DNA of 64,000 nucleotides from Escallonia rubra (lineage: Eukaryota; Streptophyta; Magnoliopsida; Escalloniales; Escalloniaceae), in NCBI GenBank assembly GCA_033065855.1, contig JAVXUO010000075.1, positions 1 through 64,000 of the forward strand, read 5' to 3'. Below, piece after piece: positions 35,110 to 46,309 of this stretch. Both the position numbers and the translations under genes were made by a program. The notes below the pieces were generated by a model that did not search any database, was not told the origin of the DNA, and saw nothing but the letters and a program-made list of their open reading frames with translations. How positions within the stretch are numbered: position 1 is the first letter of the stretch; the number at the start of each line of letters is the position of its first letter.

Positions 35110-36430
35110 CTCGTCTGGAAAACTTTCACGAACTCCAATGGCCGAAGAATTTCTCAGATCTCCAATTTGGTCCGTATCATCAGCGAACTTCAGAAGGATC
35201 TTTAGGCTGATTTTACTATCGAGCAATAATCCATAATTGCTGAGGAGTTGGATAACCTCAAGAGAATAAGTAGGAAAGACCTGAGAGAAGATGAGAGAAG
35301 GATGATAAGATCAAAGAAAGGTCCGAAGTTTGATCGGATGTATGAGTCCGAGGAGGAAGAAACTAAACCCATGTCGCACTAGAATGGAAGGATAAGTTAG
35401 CCTCTCTTGAGTCCCAGATTGTTAGGATGAGGAGAGCCGATAACCCTTTAGACCTCATTGCTTTTTCCATGAACACCAAAGATAGACTATCCCTTAAGTT
35501 CAAGATTCCGGAGATGGATAAGTTTGATGGGACCACAGATCCCAAGATTCATGTGAAGATGTACATGCAAGCATTGGCCCTATACAAGGTAAATCAAAAT
35601 CAATTGATATAGTTGTTTCATCGTACCCTTAACAGAACCGTTTCCTGATGGTTCCTTATTTTGGATGAAGCCCGAGTTTGCCCTTAGGAAAATGTGGTGA
35701 GAGAGTTTGTCAGATAGTACCAGTATAATGCAGACTTAGATATCATTCGGAGAGATTTGAAAACCACAAAACAAGAGCCGAGAGAGTTCGTTCAAGTTCC
35801 ATCATGAGGTGGAGGAATAAGGCAGCTCGGATGGTGAACCGCCCGATGGATGAAAATCAAGCGAACATTGTGAGAAATAACCTGCTGTTGGTCTACCACG
35901 ATTATATTTTTGGTCACTATCATACATCGTTCAAAGAACTCATGGGATCCTTAATTCAGATAGAAGATGCAATCAACAAGGGGACCATCTTTCGCGAGTC
36001 AAAACCACCAGGAGCATACCAAGCCAGTCCAAGGAGTTCAATGTACAGCCTAAGCCAGTAGCTACCAATAATGTTAACACCGTACAAGCACCTCGAGCAG
36101 TGACATGGGAACACGCTATAGAGCCTAGAAGGAAGTTCACACCCTTGAACGCACCACTCACCAGGGGTTTTGAACAACTGCTAAGCACCTACCTCTATAC
36201 CAGCAGTGATACCCAACAGATATGATGTGAGTGTCTTTAATGATTGCCATTAAGGAAAAGGTCACCTTACAGAGAGATACATCACCCTCCAACATGCCAT
36301 AAAAGACCTTATCGATAAGGGTGAAGTTTCCTCTCCTGTCAGACCAAATGTCAGAAAAGAACCTTTGCTTGCCCGTAGGGTTAACTGCATAGATGAAAGC
36401 AATCACTCATGGATCCAACCGTTTTATTGT
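35110..36430 (+). pseudogene. Tat element gag (degenerate)
   Basis: In-frame pieces match the gypsy Retrotrans_gag region: IPEMDKFDGTTDPKIHVKMY (35505-35565) followed after a stop by a REFVRQYQYNADLD-type stretch, then MDENQANIVRNNLLLVYHDY and SLIQIEDAINKG at 35840-35980. Gag packages element RNA. At least four frame changes or stops interrupt it. Confidence 0.75.
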
Positions 36431-36689
36431 TCCAGCCAGCTTTTGCGATGTGATTACTTGGGAAGAATTGATGGATGGAGAGACATTCACAGTTAAAGAA
36501 TCAATAAACCGGGTTTATCTTTCGACCCAGTGCCGATGTATCCCACCTAACCCGATTAGGTAGAGTGTACTAGACCCCACCTCAGCCAGCCACATCCGAC
36601 CCACTATTCTCTCAAGACCCTCTTGATGATGAGGTCCTTAGACAGTTGAAAAAGACCCAAGATAATATTTTCATATGGGGACTATTGTC

Positions 36690-37399
36690 AGACCTGGCCC
36701 AAAGACCTGTCCCAAGTGCTAAGGGCTATATATTACCGAGACGTTCTCATATTTTTCGAGTCTGACCTACCCAAATCTGCTCCATGCCATAATGACCCGT
36801 TTCATAGCACTGTGCGAGCGCTTGATAAAAAGATTCCTCTAATCCTTATAGACAATGGTTCTGCTCTAAATGTTTGTCCTCTCCGCACTGTTCACGCTTT
36901 GGTATAAACCCGTAGGAATTCACTCCCTCCAACCAAGCCGTTCGAAAATATGATAACACCAGAAGGAAGGTAATTGGTACAATGAAGCTTCATATGACCA
37001 TGGGTTCTGCTAGCTTTAGTGTTGAGTTTCAGGTATTCGATATTTCGGCCGTCTTTAATCTTCTGTTGGGTCGACCTTGGATACACTATGTGGGTGCAAT
37101 CCCCTCTACGTTGCACCAAAAGGTCAACTTGGTATTGAATGATGATGTTTTTACCATAGTGGGAGATTCACAGTTGCCGCAGATTGGACAGGTCGAGAAG
37201 GACAGTGTTCAGTTGCCGCATGATTCTTTAGATATTTTGTTAAGTGGATTTAGGATGGATTACCCGGTTCAGTGTCTCGAGTACTAGGAAGTTTTTCACG
37301 GTGAAAACTTCCTCACATTTGCCCCTTACAGCAGTACAATAGTGCTCCCTATGTTGAAAAAATTCTACTACTTTCCTCGAAAAGGCTTAGGTCGAAACT
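36690..37399 (+). pseudogene. Tat element aspartic protease region (degenerate)
   Basis: KIPLILIDNGSALNVCPLRT (36829-36888) matches the retropepsin region, with the catalytic triad seen as DNG where DTG or DSG is usual. MGSASFSVEFQVFDI and LLLGRPWIHYVGAIPSTLHQ (37050-37110) are the downstream flap and ILG-like motifs of this family. A stop at the end of the first block (after ALV) and a further stop after CLEY break the frame. Confidence 0.8.
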
Positions 37400-37407
37400 G
37401 TCAAGGG
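37400..37407. repeat. hAT MITE target duplication (left)
   Basis: gtcaaggg, repeated exactly at 38121-38128. Confidence 0.9.
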
Positions 37408-38120
37408 CAATATTATCAAAGGCGCGCCTAGGCGCAAGGCGCACTCCCTTCGCCTAGCCTTGCCTAGGGCTAGACACAGCCCTTTCCAAAAGGCGCGCGT
37501 CTTGCGCACTTAAGCGCCTAGGCGCAAGGCACAAAGCGGTGGTAGAGGCGTAAAGAAAAACCAAAAAATCCTCATTTTTTATTTTTGCATCATGGCATCA
37601 CCTCAACCGTTCAATATTTTTTATTTTTATATCACAACATAATAAATCAATATCGAAACCACAAAAAAACCTAAAACTCCAAATCTCTAATCAATCGATT
37701 GTCGTATTGTTGTTCATTGTACTAGCGTTTGTTTCCAATTGTTACTCTTTTTAAAGTAAATCTACTCCTTCACTTCACCTTGCAGAGAAAGAAGATGAAA
37801 TTGAGGAGGAATCTTTAATAAACTTGGAGCCTATGATTCCCTTTTGAGGAAAACATTGTTGCTTTAGCCTTCATTAATGATGAGAATGGCATCGTCATAT
37901 TCACTTATGATCAACTACTTCTCATTGGATCTGAAACTTCTTTTAGTGTCCAAAATTTGTTAAATTTCCATGTTCTGAATTTGTTTTGTGATTTTATTAG
38001 TTTAATGTACTAATATCTATTTATTTTTATTTTGTGCCTAACTTTGAAAAGGCGCCCGCTTGCGCCTTGGCTCCAGGGACCCTTTGCTCCTTAGGTGCAC
38101 CTTCGCCTTTAATAACTATG
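37408..38120. mobile_element. Non-autonomous hAT element (MITE), 713 bp
   Basis: Terminal inverted repeats caatattatcaaaggcg (left) and, read inward, catagttattaaaggcg (right), with an exact 8-bp target duplication gtcaaggg. Subterminal regions are rich in gcgcctaggcgcaaggcgc motifs on both sides. It has no coding capacity and interrupts the coding region after the protease of the Tat element. Removing the insert and one duplication copy gives a continuous frame across the junction. Confidence 0.93.
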
Positions 38121-38128
38121 GTCAAGGG

Positions 38129-38440
38129 AGTCCCAGCTTCCAAGATATGGAGAACATGAAAGACCAATTGGGCTTAGGGTATAACCAGACCAGAAAAAGG
38201 AAAATAGAAGCTATCTGGAAGCTTGCCCAGGCCAAGAAGGATAAGGAAAGTAAGAAGCGCATGAGCACGACCAAGATCTCTACCATGAATGGGCCCTTCA
38301 TTAAAGAAGGAGAGAATGAGCCCTTCTATGGATTTTCAGAAACAGTTTACAATGTTGAGACAGGGAAGCAGATCAAAGTATGGGAGATATTCTACAACTA
38401 CGAGTGGGTCGAGGATGAAGAACTGCTAGTACAGACATAG
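38129..38440 (+). pseudogene. Tat element pol linker/G-patch-like region
   Basis: With the stretch before the MITE (KGLGRNCQG) this encodes a Tat polyprotein segment between protease and RT: PSFQDMENMKDQLGLGYNQT, KIEAIWKLAQAKKDKESKKR, NGPFIKEGENEPFYGFSETV and a Trp/Glu-rich end. The function of this segment is unknown. Confidence 0.6.
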
Positions 38441-38883
38441 TCGGGTATTGAAGAAGTCCCAGATTAGGTGGATTCGATGGAGCCGGAAGCAATGACAGCA
38501 TGTTTCACAAATATGTTTATCTCAGTACTTATTCGTGAAGTGGATGACCAGATCATAGACCCAGCTTGCCTAATCACTCTAGCACAGAGCGACATGCGGA
38601 ATTAGATGATCGAGTATGAACTGTTGATTGTAGGAGAGGTCACCGAAGAAAGTCTTACTACCAAAGATGCTTCAGAACCGGAAGACCTGGATGCCTATGT
38701 CAGCTTAGCCAATTTGAATATGTTCACCTATTATGTGTTTCCCGATCGATAATATAATGCTTGATTTCGATTATCCATGGTCACCGATATTATTTATGAT
38801 CAATTAATCAACTCGGTTAATGATGAGTCATACCTAATAGACTTAGAAGAGAAAAAATATCTAAAGAAATGTAAAAGAAATTA

Positions 38884-40173
38884 GGGTTAATTACACCCAT
38901 GTCCCTTAGGTTATAGTGAAATTACAGTCAAGGATATTTCAAAAGGTAACAAACCGTGACCACAAACGTTTAAAAGGTAACAATTATGTCCATCCGTTAG
39001 GTATCCGTCCAAAAAATGTACTTTTTCATACTGTCATCAATACATAATTTTAAAATGGCAATACTGTCCTTGTACTGTATATTTTCATATTAAGATACCA
39101 AACCCTAATTTGAAAATTAAGGTTTTCAAATGGTATATGCTATATAAAATTTTCTAAACTTAAAATTTAAAATTTTGAAACTTTAATATCTAATTAATTA
39201 TATCTCTCTCCAAAATTTATATTTCTTAATATGGTTTTTAATTTCCTTAAAATACCTTTTCTTTTCAAAAAAATATGGAAAACCCTAATTCTAACCCCCC
39301 CTCTGTTCTACCCTAATATTCATTCTCCCCAAATTCTAACCCACGCCGTCGCCGTCACCGGCCCCCCAGCCCCTGCCTCCGTTGCCCTTTCTCAGCCCCA
39401 CCCACCCCCGCCTTCCCCCTTGCCGCGCACCACCTTAAACAAATCGCAGCCTCGTTCACCTCGGCGCCGTCACCTCGATAGCCGGCCACAACCAAATCAG
39501 ATCCAACCACCCCTAGCTCGCCATAACCACCATCACCTTCCCTCATCCCCCCTTCCCTGAAATATACTCAACCGCGACATAATCTGCGCCACCACCACCC
39601 CCCACAGATCCTAATCTGACCTCTCTCACCTTCATACACCACCGACGACAAATCAACCACCATAATTGTATCTTTGGCCCACCGTCGTCTCCGCAACCAA
39701 CCACGACCATACCCACGGCCTTCCACCACCATCAATGCTTTCAGAATTGTTTTTTTTTAATTATTTAACTCAAATCTTGTTTCTGTTGTGTGGGTTCATA
39801 CAGTGTATTGATCGGCGGTGTTGTTGTGTATGGCTTGCTCCGGCGTAGGGGCACGACGGTGGTGCGGGGGTGGGTCACGGCAGTGGTGCATGGTAGTTGG
39901 TTGTGGTTTGTGTAGGTATGGTGGGGGTAAGCACAGTCAAGGTATATGGCTCTGCTATGGGAAGAAAGATAGGATAAAAAAATATAAGAGAGAAATTTAT
40001 CTTGGCATGTTAAGAAATTACATTGTTAAGTCATGGGCAATACGGTCATTTTGCTAAAACCGTTATGTATTCTTGTATTCCGTTTGGTCAAAGGATATAA
40101 GTGCCTATTTTTCAAACTTATGGACACGCGTGTAATTTCACCCTAACCTCAGAGACATGAGTGTAATTTACCC
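38884..40173. mobile_element. MULE (Mutator-like) non-autonomous element 1, 1290 bp
   Basis: Exact 9-bp target duplication aagaaatta at 38875-38883 and 40174-40182. Ends are gggttaattacacccatgtc (left) and, read inward, gggtaaattacactcatgtc (right), with similarity continuing inward as degenerate long inverted repeats (taacggttttag / ccgttaggtatcc regions). The interior has a GC-rich stretch (39340-39560) that reads as a proline-rich frame and may be a captured fragment; no transposase is present. Confidence 0.92.
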
Positions 40174-40229
40174 AAGAAATTAAAAACTGAAGATCTAGTC
40201 GTGTCAAGCCAGTGGTATAGGAAATAGTC

Positions 40230-41690
40230 AAAGTGAACATAGGCTCCCCTGAAAATATAAAAGAAATAAATATAGGGGTTGGTCTAGATGAGAGAGAGAG
40301 AGAGAGAGAAGAGACGACTGCACTCGTTAGGCAATTTATTGATGTATTTGATTGGTCATATAGTGACATGCCTGGTATAGACCCATCCATATTGGAACAT
40401 ACCTGCCTATCTTACCCGAAGCCAAACCCATCAAACAAAAACTTCACAAGTTGAGACCAGAGTGGTCCCTCAAAGTTAGGGAGGAAGTGATGAAGTTACT
40501 CTATATTGGATTCATTCGAGTCATCGAGTACCTTACCTAGCTAGCCAACATCATACCCGTCCGCAAGCCTTCTGGTCCAGTAAGGATGTGTGTGGACTAC
40601 CGTGACCTAAACTGAGCCTCTCCCAAAGATGATTTCTATTTACCCATCATAGACCTGATCATGGACAACACAACCAAGCATGAGTTAGTATCCTTCGTCG
40701 AATGTTTTACAGGGTATAAATAAATAAAAATGGCTCCCAAGGATCAAGAGAAGACAGCCTACACCATCGCTTGGGGTACATTATGTTACACAATAATGCC
40801 TTTTGGTTTGAAGAATGTCGGGGCTACATACCAGAAAGCCGCTACCACTTCGTTCCATGACATGATCAAGAAGGAGGTGGAAGTATATGTGGATGACATG
40901 ATCATTAAGTCGAGGAAACGAGGATATTATTACACGATGTTGAGAAAATACTTTGAAAGGCTGAGGAAATACAAGGTAAGGTTGAACCCGCAGAAGTGTG
41001 TGTTTGGAGTCACAACTAAAAACTTGCTAGGATTCATAGTGAGTAAACGAGGGATAGAGGAGGACCCAGCCAAAACTAATGCCATAATTAAAATGCCTCC
41101 ACCCAAAACCAAGAAGGAGATTTAGGGATTCTTGGGGAGAATCCAGTACATCACTAGGTTCATATCCCAATTAACCATGATCCTTGAGTCCGTTTTTAAA
41201 AATTTGAAGAAGATTTCAAGCAAGGAGCGAAACCCCCAATGCTAGGAAGCCTTTGACAAGATCAAACACTACCTTAGCAACCCTCAAGTCCTAAGCCCAC
41301 CTATACTCAGTAACCCTCTACTACTCTACCTGACTTTAATTGACACCACAGCCAAAGCCATATTAGCCCAACATTTGGAGAATTTATTGATGGAAAGGGC
41401 CATATACTATGTGAGTAAAAAGTTGACCCAATGAGAGGTGAACTATTCAGCCCTAGAGAAAAATGTGTATCTTTGGTTTGGGCAACTCTAAGATTGAGAC
41501 GTCTCGCATACCCTATCAGATTCTTGGCCGGAATGGACCCTATGAAATACCTGTTTGAGAATCTTTTCCCGTCTATCGCACAACCACGAGGCTTGTTGTT
41601 CTCTAAATTTGATATCACCAATTCACACAAAAGTCGATCAAAGGAAAGGTCATGGCCAACATGTTAGCCGATTGCCGAACAAATGATATT
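40230..41690 (+). pseudogene. Tat element reverse transcriptase and RNase H (degenerate)
   Basis: RT motifs in order: VRQFIDVFDWSYSDMPGIDP, a REEVMKLL...GFIRVIEY block, RMCVDYRDLN, SPKDDFYLP, MAPKDQEKTAYTIAWGTLCY, MPFGLKNVGATYQ, VEVYVDDMIIKS (catalytic YVDD) and LNPQKCVFGVTTKNLLGFIV. RT-RNase H follows (RAIYYVSKKLTQ, NYSALEK). In-frame stops lie at 40538 (where W is usual), 40613, 40720 (where Q is usual), 41123, 41243 and 41432, several consistent with C-to-T change on one strand. A (GA)n tract at 40289-40309 encodes the EREREREE insert. Confidence 0.85.
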
Positions 41691-41739
41691 AGTCGATGGG
41701 AGGCGAAGTTCCCAAATGAGGGAGTGTGCACCGTTGAAA

Positions 41740-42190
41740 CAGAGATACGTAGTTGTACTTTGATGGAGTCGCGAACAACATGGTTTTAGAGTAGAGATCT
41801 TGTTAATCTCACCAGATGGAGCCCATTAGCCCATAACTATCAAGCTGACTTTTGACAGTACTAACAACACCTTTGAATATGAAGCTTGTATCATCAGATT
41901 AGAGATGGCCCTAAACCTAGGAGTGCAAGAGATTATAGTGTATAAAGATTCAGTATTGGTCATATACCAAATCGCAAGAGATTATAGTGTATAAAGATTC
42001 AGTATTGGTCATATACCAAATCCAAGGTACATGGATAATTAGAGATGAGCGTCTACAGAAATATCTTGCCGACTTGGAGAAGATTGTAGACCAGTTTGAA
42101 GATGTAGAATTCCATTACCTACTCCGAGCCAACAACTTTGTCAATGCCCTAGCAACCCTTGCCTCTATAGTAGTAGCTTTGAGAAGATAG
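41740..42190 (+). pseudogene. Tat element second RNase H domain (degenerate)
   Basis: FDSTNNTFEYEACIIRLEMA, LGVQEIIVYKDSVLVIYQI and LRANNFVNALATLAS match the extra RNase H characteristic of the Tat lineage, with the acidic residues of FEYEAC and YKDS present. A 49-bp exact tandem duplication (41925-42022) inside it shifts the frame. Confidence 0.8.
41925..42022. repeat. 49-bp exact tandem duplication inside RNase H
   Basis: 41925-41973 equals 41974-42022 (gcaagagattatagtg ... taccaaatc). Both copies are identical, so the event is recent relative to the surrounding decay. Confidence 0.95.
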
Positions 42191-43204
42191 GCATCGTAGT
42201 TCATCACGTGTGACTGGAGACTGTACAAGAGACATTGCAACGAGGAACACCTTTTTGTGTGTAACCGATAGAGAAGGTAGCCGAATTATGGAAGAGGTAC
42301 CCATAGGAGAGTGTGGACCATACATGTACACTACAAGAAAGCAAGGATTTTGCGTCGGAAGGAATTCCGTCGCTAAAACGTCTTTCAGCGACGAATAAAC
42401 CCGTTGGTAAAATATCCGTCATTAAAAACAATATAAGCGACGGAAAGGTACCGTCGCTAAAAATTCCGTCGTTAAAGATATCTTTTGTCGACGGGCTTTT
42501 AGCGACGGTGTCATTCTGTCGTTAAAAGTCCTTACTTAAAATAGCTTCTTCTTTTTTTCACTCTCTCCGTTTCTCTCTGTCTCTCACTCTCACCCACTCA
42601 CCGGCAAAAATTTTACAGGCGTTCTCCCCCTCCGGCGACCCACCTCCGGCGACATCACCGGCCCCCTGACGTTGTGCCCCTCCATATCCGCATGCAACCA
42701 ACCCCGTGCCACCAATTCCCTCCACTGTCGAGCCACCAAGGCCCTCCTTTGCCGCTGCGCCACTAACACCGCCACCGCCGCACCACTTCTCTGTATGTCC
42801 ATTTGCCTTTATTTGTTTTAATGCATGTTTAAGCGCCATTTGCCCTAATTTTCTTTAGTTCTGATTTATCTCCATTTGCCCTAATTGGAACTTGCCCTAA
42901 TTTGTTTATGGAATTATGATATGTTTATTATAATTTCAAGTATTTTTAAATGCTGATGGAATTGATTTTGTAACTGATGGAATTAGTTTGTTTAATTGCT
43001 GATGGAATTGATGCCCATATTTGTATATTACTATTACTAGAAAGTAGGGAGAATTGAGATTGTTGACGGAGGATGAGACCCAATTGAATTCCGATATCGG
43101 ATATGTGATTTAGTTGAATAGTGGGTTAAAAAGATTAATATAATTAAGTTAACGCGATAATAATTTAGTTGAAACACGTCATTTAAAACCCCCACCGCCG
43201 TGAG

Positions 43205-43640
43205 ACAGTGTGTTCCAAAGGCAATCTGCTGAGAGAAAACGTAGGTGTGTGCTTTAGTGTGTGCTCTGTGTGGGTGCGCTAGAGTGTTAGAGTGAGCTGT
43301 GTGTGCCGGTTAATGTGTGTGCTACGTGAGTGCATGAGTGTTGTGTTGTGTGCGTGCGTGAGTGTATGCGGTGTAGGTGCGTCGCGTGTATTTGTGTGAG
43401 TGTAAGGAGCTGTCGAGGCAGCTATGTGTGTGTGAGTTATGTGTTCGGTAGTGTGTGTACAATGAATGGTACATTGGTGTGAGGTGTTTGTGTTGTATTG
43501 AGTGTGTAAGTGGGATTGAATGTGGTTGCTTATGTGTGTCTATAAGAGGAGAGGGACTGCTGAAGTAATTAGAGGGTGGTAGTGAATAACTGTGCGCATA
43601 CGTGTGTATACAAATTAGCGTAGTGAAAGGCGAGAGCATT
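43205..43640. repeat. GT-rich low-complexity region in CACTA element 2
   Basis: Irregular gtgtgtg/gtgcgtgag sequence on the plus strand. The long minus-strand His/Ser/Thr-rich ORF here follows from this composition. A similar GT-rich zone lies in the LTR at 55240-55780. Confidence 0.8.
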
Positions 43641-43750
43641 TGGGTAGCATACTTTGGTCATTAACTTGTGAAATTCTACAGTAAGATACCTTGGATTACG
43701 TTAGAATTTTTAGTAAAAGTTTACAATTTTCTGAAATAGTATGTATTTTT

Positions 43751-44610
43751 AACCCTAAATTGAATGCCCTAATCCAATCGAACCCTAAATTGAACTAATT
43801 GAACCCTAAATTGAATGTCCAAATTTAACCAAACCCTAAATTGAACTAATAGAACCCCCTAATTGAACCCTAAATTGAAGTAATTGAACCCTAATTAAAC
43901 CCTAAATTGAATGCCTTAATCGAATCGAACCCTAAATTAAACTAATTGAACCCCTAATTGAACCCTAAATTGAATGCCCTAATCCAACCGAACCCTAAAT
44001 TGAACTTATTGAACCCCCTAATTGAACCCTAAATTGAATGCCCCAATTCAACCGACCCCTAAATTGAATTAATTGAACCCCCTAATTGAACCCTAAATTG
44101 ATGTAATTGAACCCTAATTAAACCCTAAATTGAATGCCATAATCGAATCGAACCCTAAATTAAACTAATTGAACCCTAAATTGAATGCCCTAATCTAATC
44201 GAACCCTAAATTGAACTAATTGAACCCCCTAATTGAATGCCCCAATTCAACTGACCCTTAAATTGAACTAATAAAACCCCTAATTGAACCTTAAATTGAA
44301 GTAATTGAACCATAATTAAGCCCTAAATTGAATGCCCTAATCAAATTGACCCCTAAATTAACCTAATTAAACCCCTAATTGAACCCTAAATTGAATGCCC
44401 TAATCCAATTGAACCCTAAATTGAATTAATTGAATCCCCCAATTGAACCCTAAATTGAATGCCCTAATTCAACCGAAGCCTAAATTGAACTAATAGAACC
44501 ATAATTGAATCCTAAATTGAAGTAATTGAACTCTAAACTGAATGCCCTAATCGAATCGAACCCTAAATTAAACTAATTGAACCCTAAATTGAATGCCCTA
44601 ATCCAATCGA
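43751..44610. repeat. Tandem array of telomere-like ccctaaattga motifs, ~210-bp higher-order period
   Basis: About two dozen ccctaaatt(g/a)a motifs are separated by attgaa/actaattg/gaatgcc spacers. The landmark tgccctaatc recurs at 43765, 43975, 44186, 44396 and 44594, i.e. spacings 210, 211, 210 and 198. Motifs contain the plant telomere heptamer ccctaaa but never in uninterrupted tandem, so this is not an interstitial telomere in the strict sense. Confidence 0.9.
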
Positions 44611-44619
44611 AAGACTGGG

Positions 44620-45590
44620 ATGCCGCTGCGAGGGAGTCCCTATGGGACGAGTGGCTAGTACGTTGAAGTATTTTTTTTTTTGCGATAGTATTTGTTTAAT
44701 TATAATTTAGTATTTAAATTAATTTGTGTTATTGAATGCCTTGGAAGAGGGGTTCACGTTTGACTCGCTTGATCAGCAGGCGCTGGGACGGCAGGCCTTC
44801 TTTGTTTACATTGGGAAGAATTACCGCTGATGGCTCCACAACGCACGGGACCGGGCGAAGAAGATGCTGCCCGGGGGTGCCCCGATGATGGAGATGAAAA
44901 CATATCCCCCACATTAGATATCTCCGACTGTATGGGGCAGATGATAGATCGGTGGGTTGCGGATCTAGGCTGGGACGCGAAGAGTAAAAGCGGGGCCGAG
45001 AACAGACAGAACAGAGATCCGACGCACACGGGAAGATCAGTGGCACACGACATCGTCCGACACAGGAATGCGGTCCAAAACCCATATCTAGAGGCGGATG
45101 AGGTCATAGCTCTGACGTATAATCAGACGCACGTGTAGAAGAAGGCCAAGGAGGAGGCGCACTGGGCCGGCGACTATGTTTCAGATATTGTCGGCGGATT
45201 GATGTAAGTCAATTTGTTTAAGTTGTTAATTTTTATCTTTCTATCCTCAATGTCTGTTGTGTTAATTAATGCCCTAACATATCTTTAAATCACTGTTATT
45301 GCATGCCTTGTATGAACAGCTTAGGCGGGTCCGAGCAGCAGTCCGGACAGCCATCAGTGTCCACTAGTACGTGTGCGAGTACTAAGGCGTTGAAGCAATG
45401 GTTGGATACGCCGGAGGTCGTCAATTGGCCGAAAGGCCACATACGCGGCCTGCCTAGTACGACTGTTTTTGCCGTGATAGGAGCGTCCCCACCCCCCGCT
45501 GCCCCTCCACAGACACCGGCTCCTCAGCGTCCGTTGGACGAGGAGGAGATCCAGCGCATTACTACGGTGGTGTTAGAATGATCAGGGAGC
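44620..45590 (+). pseudogene. Ptta/En/Spm plant transposase-like (Transposase_24-type) fragment
   Basis: The plus strand reads SGAENRQNRDPTHTGRSVAH, then LEADEVIALTYNQTHV, a stop (45136), KKAKEEAHWAGDYV and, after a possible intron (45207-45317), a Pro-rich tail with EEEIQRITTVVLE. The order (N-R, HTGGS-like, pxxEvxxxTH, then A-E spacing) matches the accessory protein of plant CACTA elements. Short, interrupted and lacking the DDE transposase, it cannot mobilise the element. Confidence 0.65.
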
Positions 45591-46309
45591 AGGATCAGTA
45601 GGGCACTGCTACTAGACATGTTGAGCCGGCCTCAGATCAGTATGATCCATATTCGGGACTGGACAACCCCTAATGAGCCCTGTCTCGTGTCCTGTCCCAG
45701 TTTGTCCCCCCGCCCGGCTTGTACTCTTGCCCCCTCCCCTAATCGGCTGTATCCGGTTTCCGGCTTGTACATTACAAGTTTTTTTTATAATAAACATTTT
45801 TTAAATGTGATTATATATAATTGTTTGTGTCTTGGGGATTATGAGTTGTTGTTGAGGATTGAATTTTTTATTACAGGATTGGGCATTAGAAAATAAAAAT
45901 AAATTTTTTTTAAAAAAATTGACTTTTAGAGACGGATTAATTCCGTCGCTAAAACTGTACTTAATTCTACGATTTTTAGCGACTGAATACTTCCTCGTTA
46001 AAAATCTCATTTAGCAACGCATTATTCAGTCGCTAAATTCGCAAAAAGAAAATAAATTAAAATATGTAAAATAGAATTAGCGACGGAAATTCCGTCACTA
46101 ATTTATAAAAAAATCTGTCGCAAAAAGTTCAATATTAGACGACGGATTTTAAAATTATGTCGCTAAACTTTTAGTTACGGGCTTTTATACGAGGAACTTT
46201 TAGGGACGGGTGTTCCGTCGCTAAATGTTTTAGCGAAGAATTTTCCGTCGCTAAAAGTTTTAGCGAAGGATTTTCGCGTCGCTAAAAACCTTATTCCTTG
46301 TAGTGATAG

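Larger units (their letters stand above)
42329..46305. mobile_element. CACTA (En/Spm) element 2, 3977 bp
   Basis: Ends cactacaagaaagcaagg (left) and, read inward, cactacaaggaataagg (right). The candidate 3-bp target duplication is imperfect (gta at 42326-42328, ata at 46306-46308). Both flanks have dense ttttagcgacgg subterminal repeats. Compared with element 1 the two end types are swapped, so it is the same family in opposite orientation. It splits the Tat element between second RNase H and integrase. The interior holds a GC-rich block (42600-42790), a GT-rich region, a ccctaaattga array and a transposase-related fragment. Confidence 0.9.

Noticed and set aside
43322-43639. His/Thr/Ser-rich minus-strand ORF
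   Set aside because: Product of the GT-rich low-complexity region inside the CACTA element.
43751-44610. Interstitial telomere
   Set aside because: The heptamer ccctaaa is never tandem; every copy is separated by attgaa-type spacers with a ~210-bp higher order.
44729-45107. Minus-strand ORFs of ~118 codons overlapping the transposase-like fragment
   Set aside because: Shadows of the plus-strand Ptta/En/Spm-like sequence.
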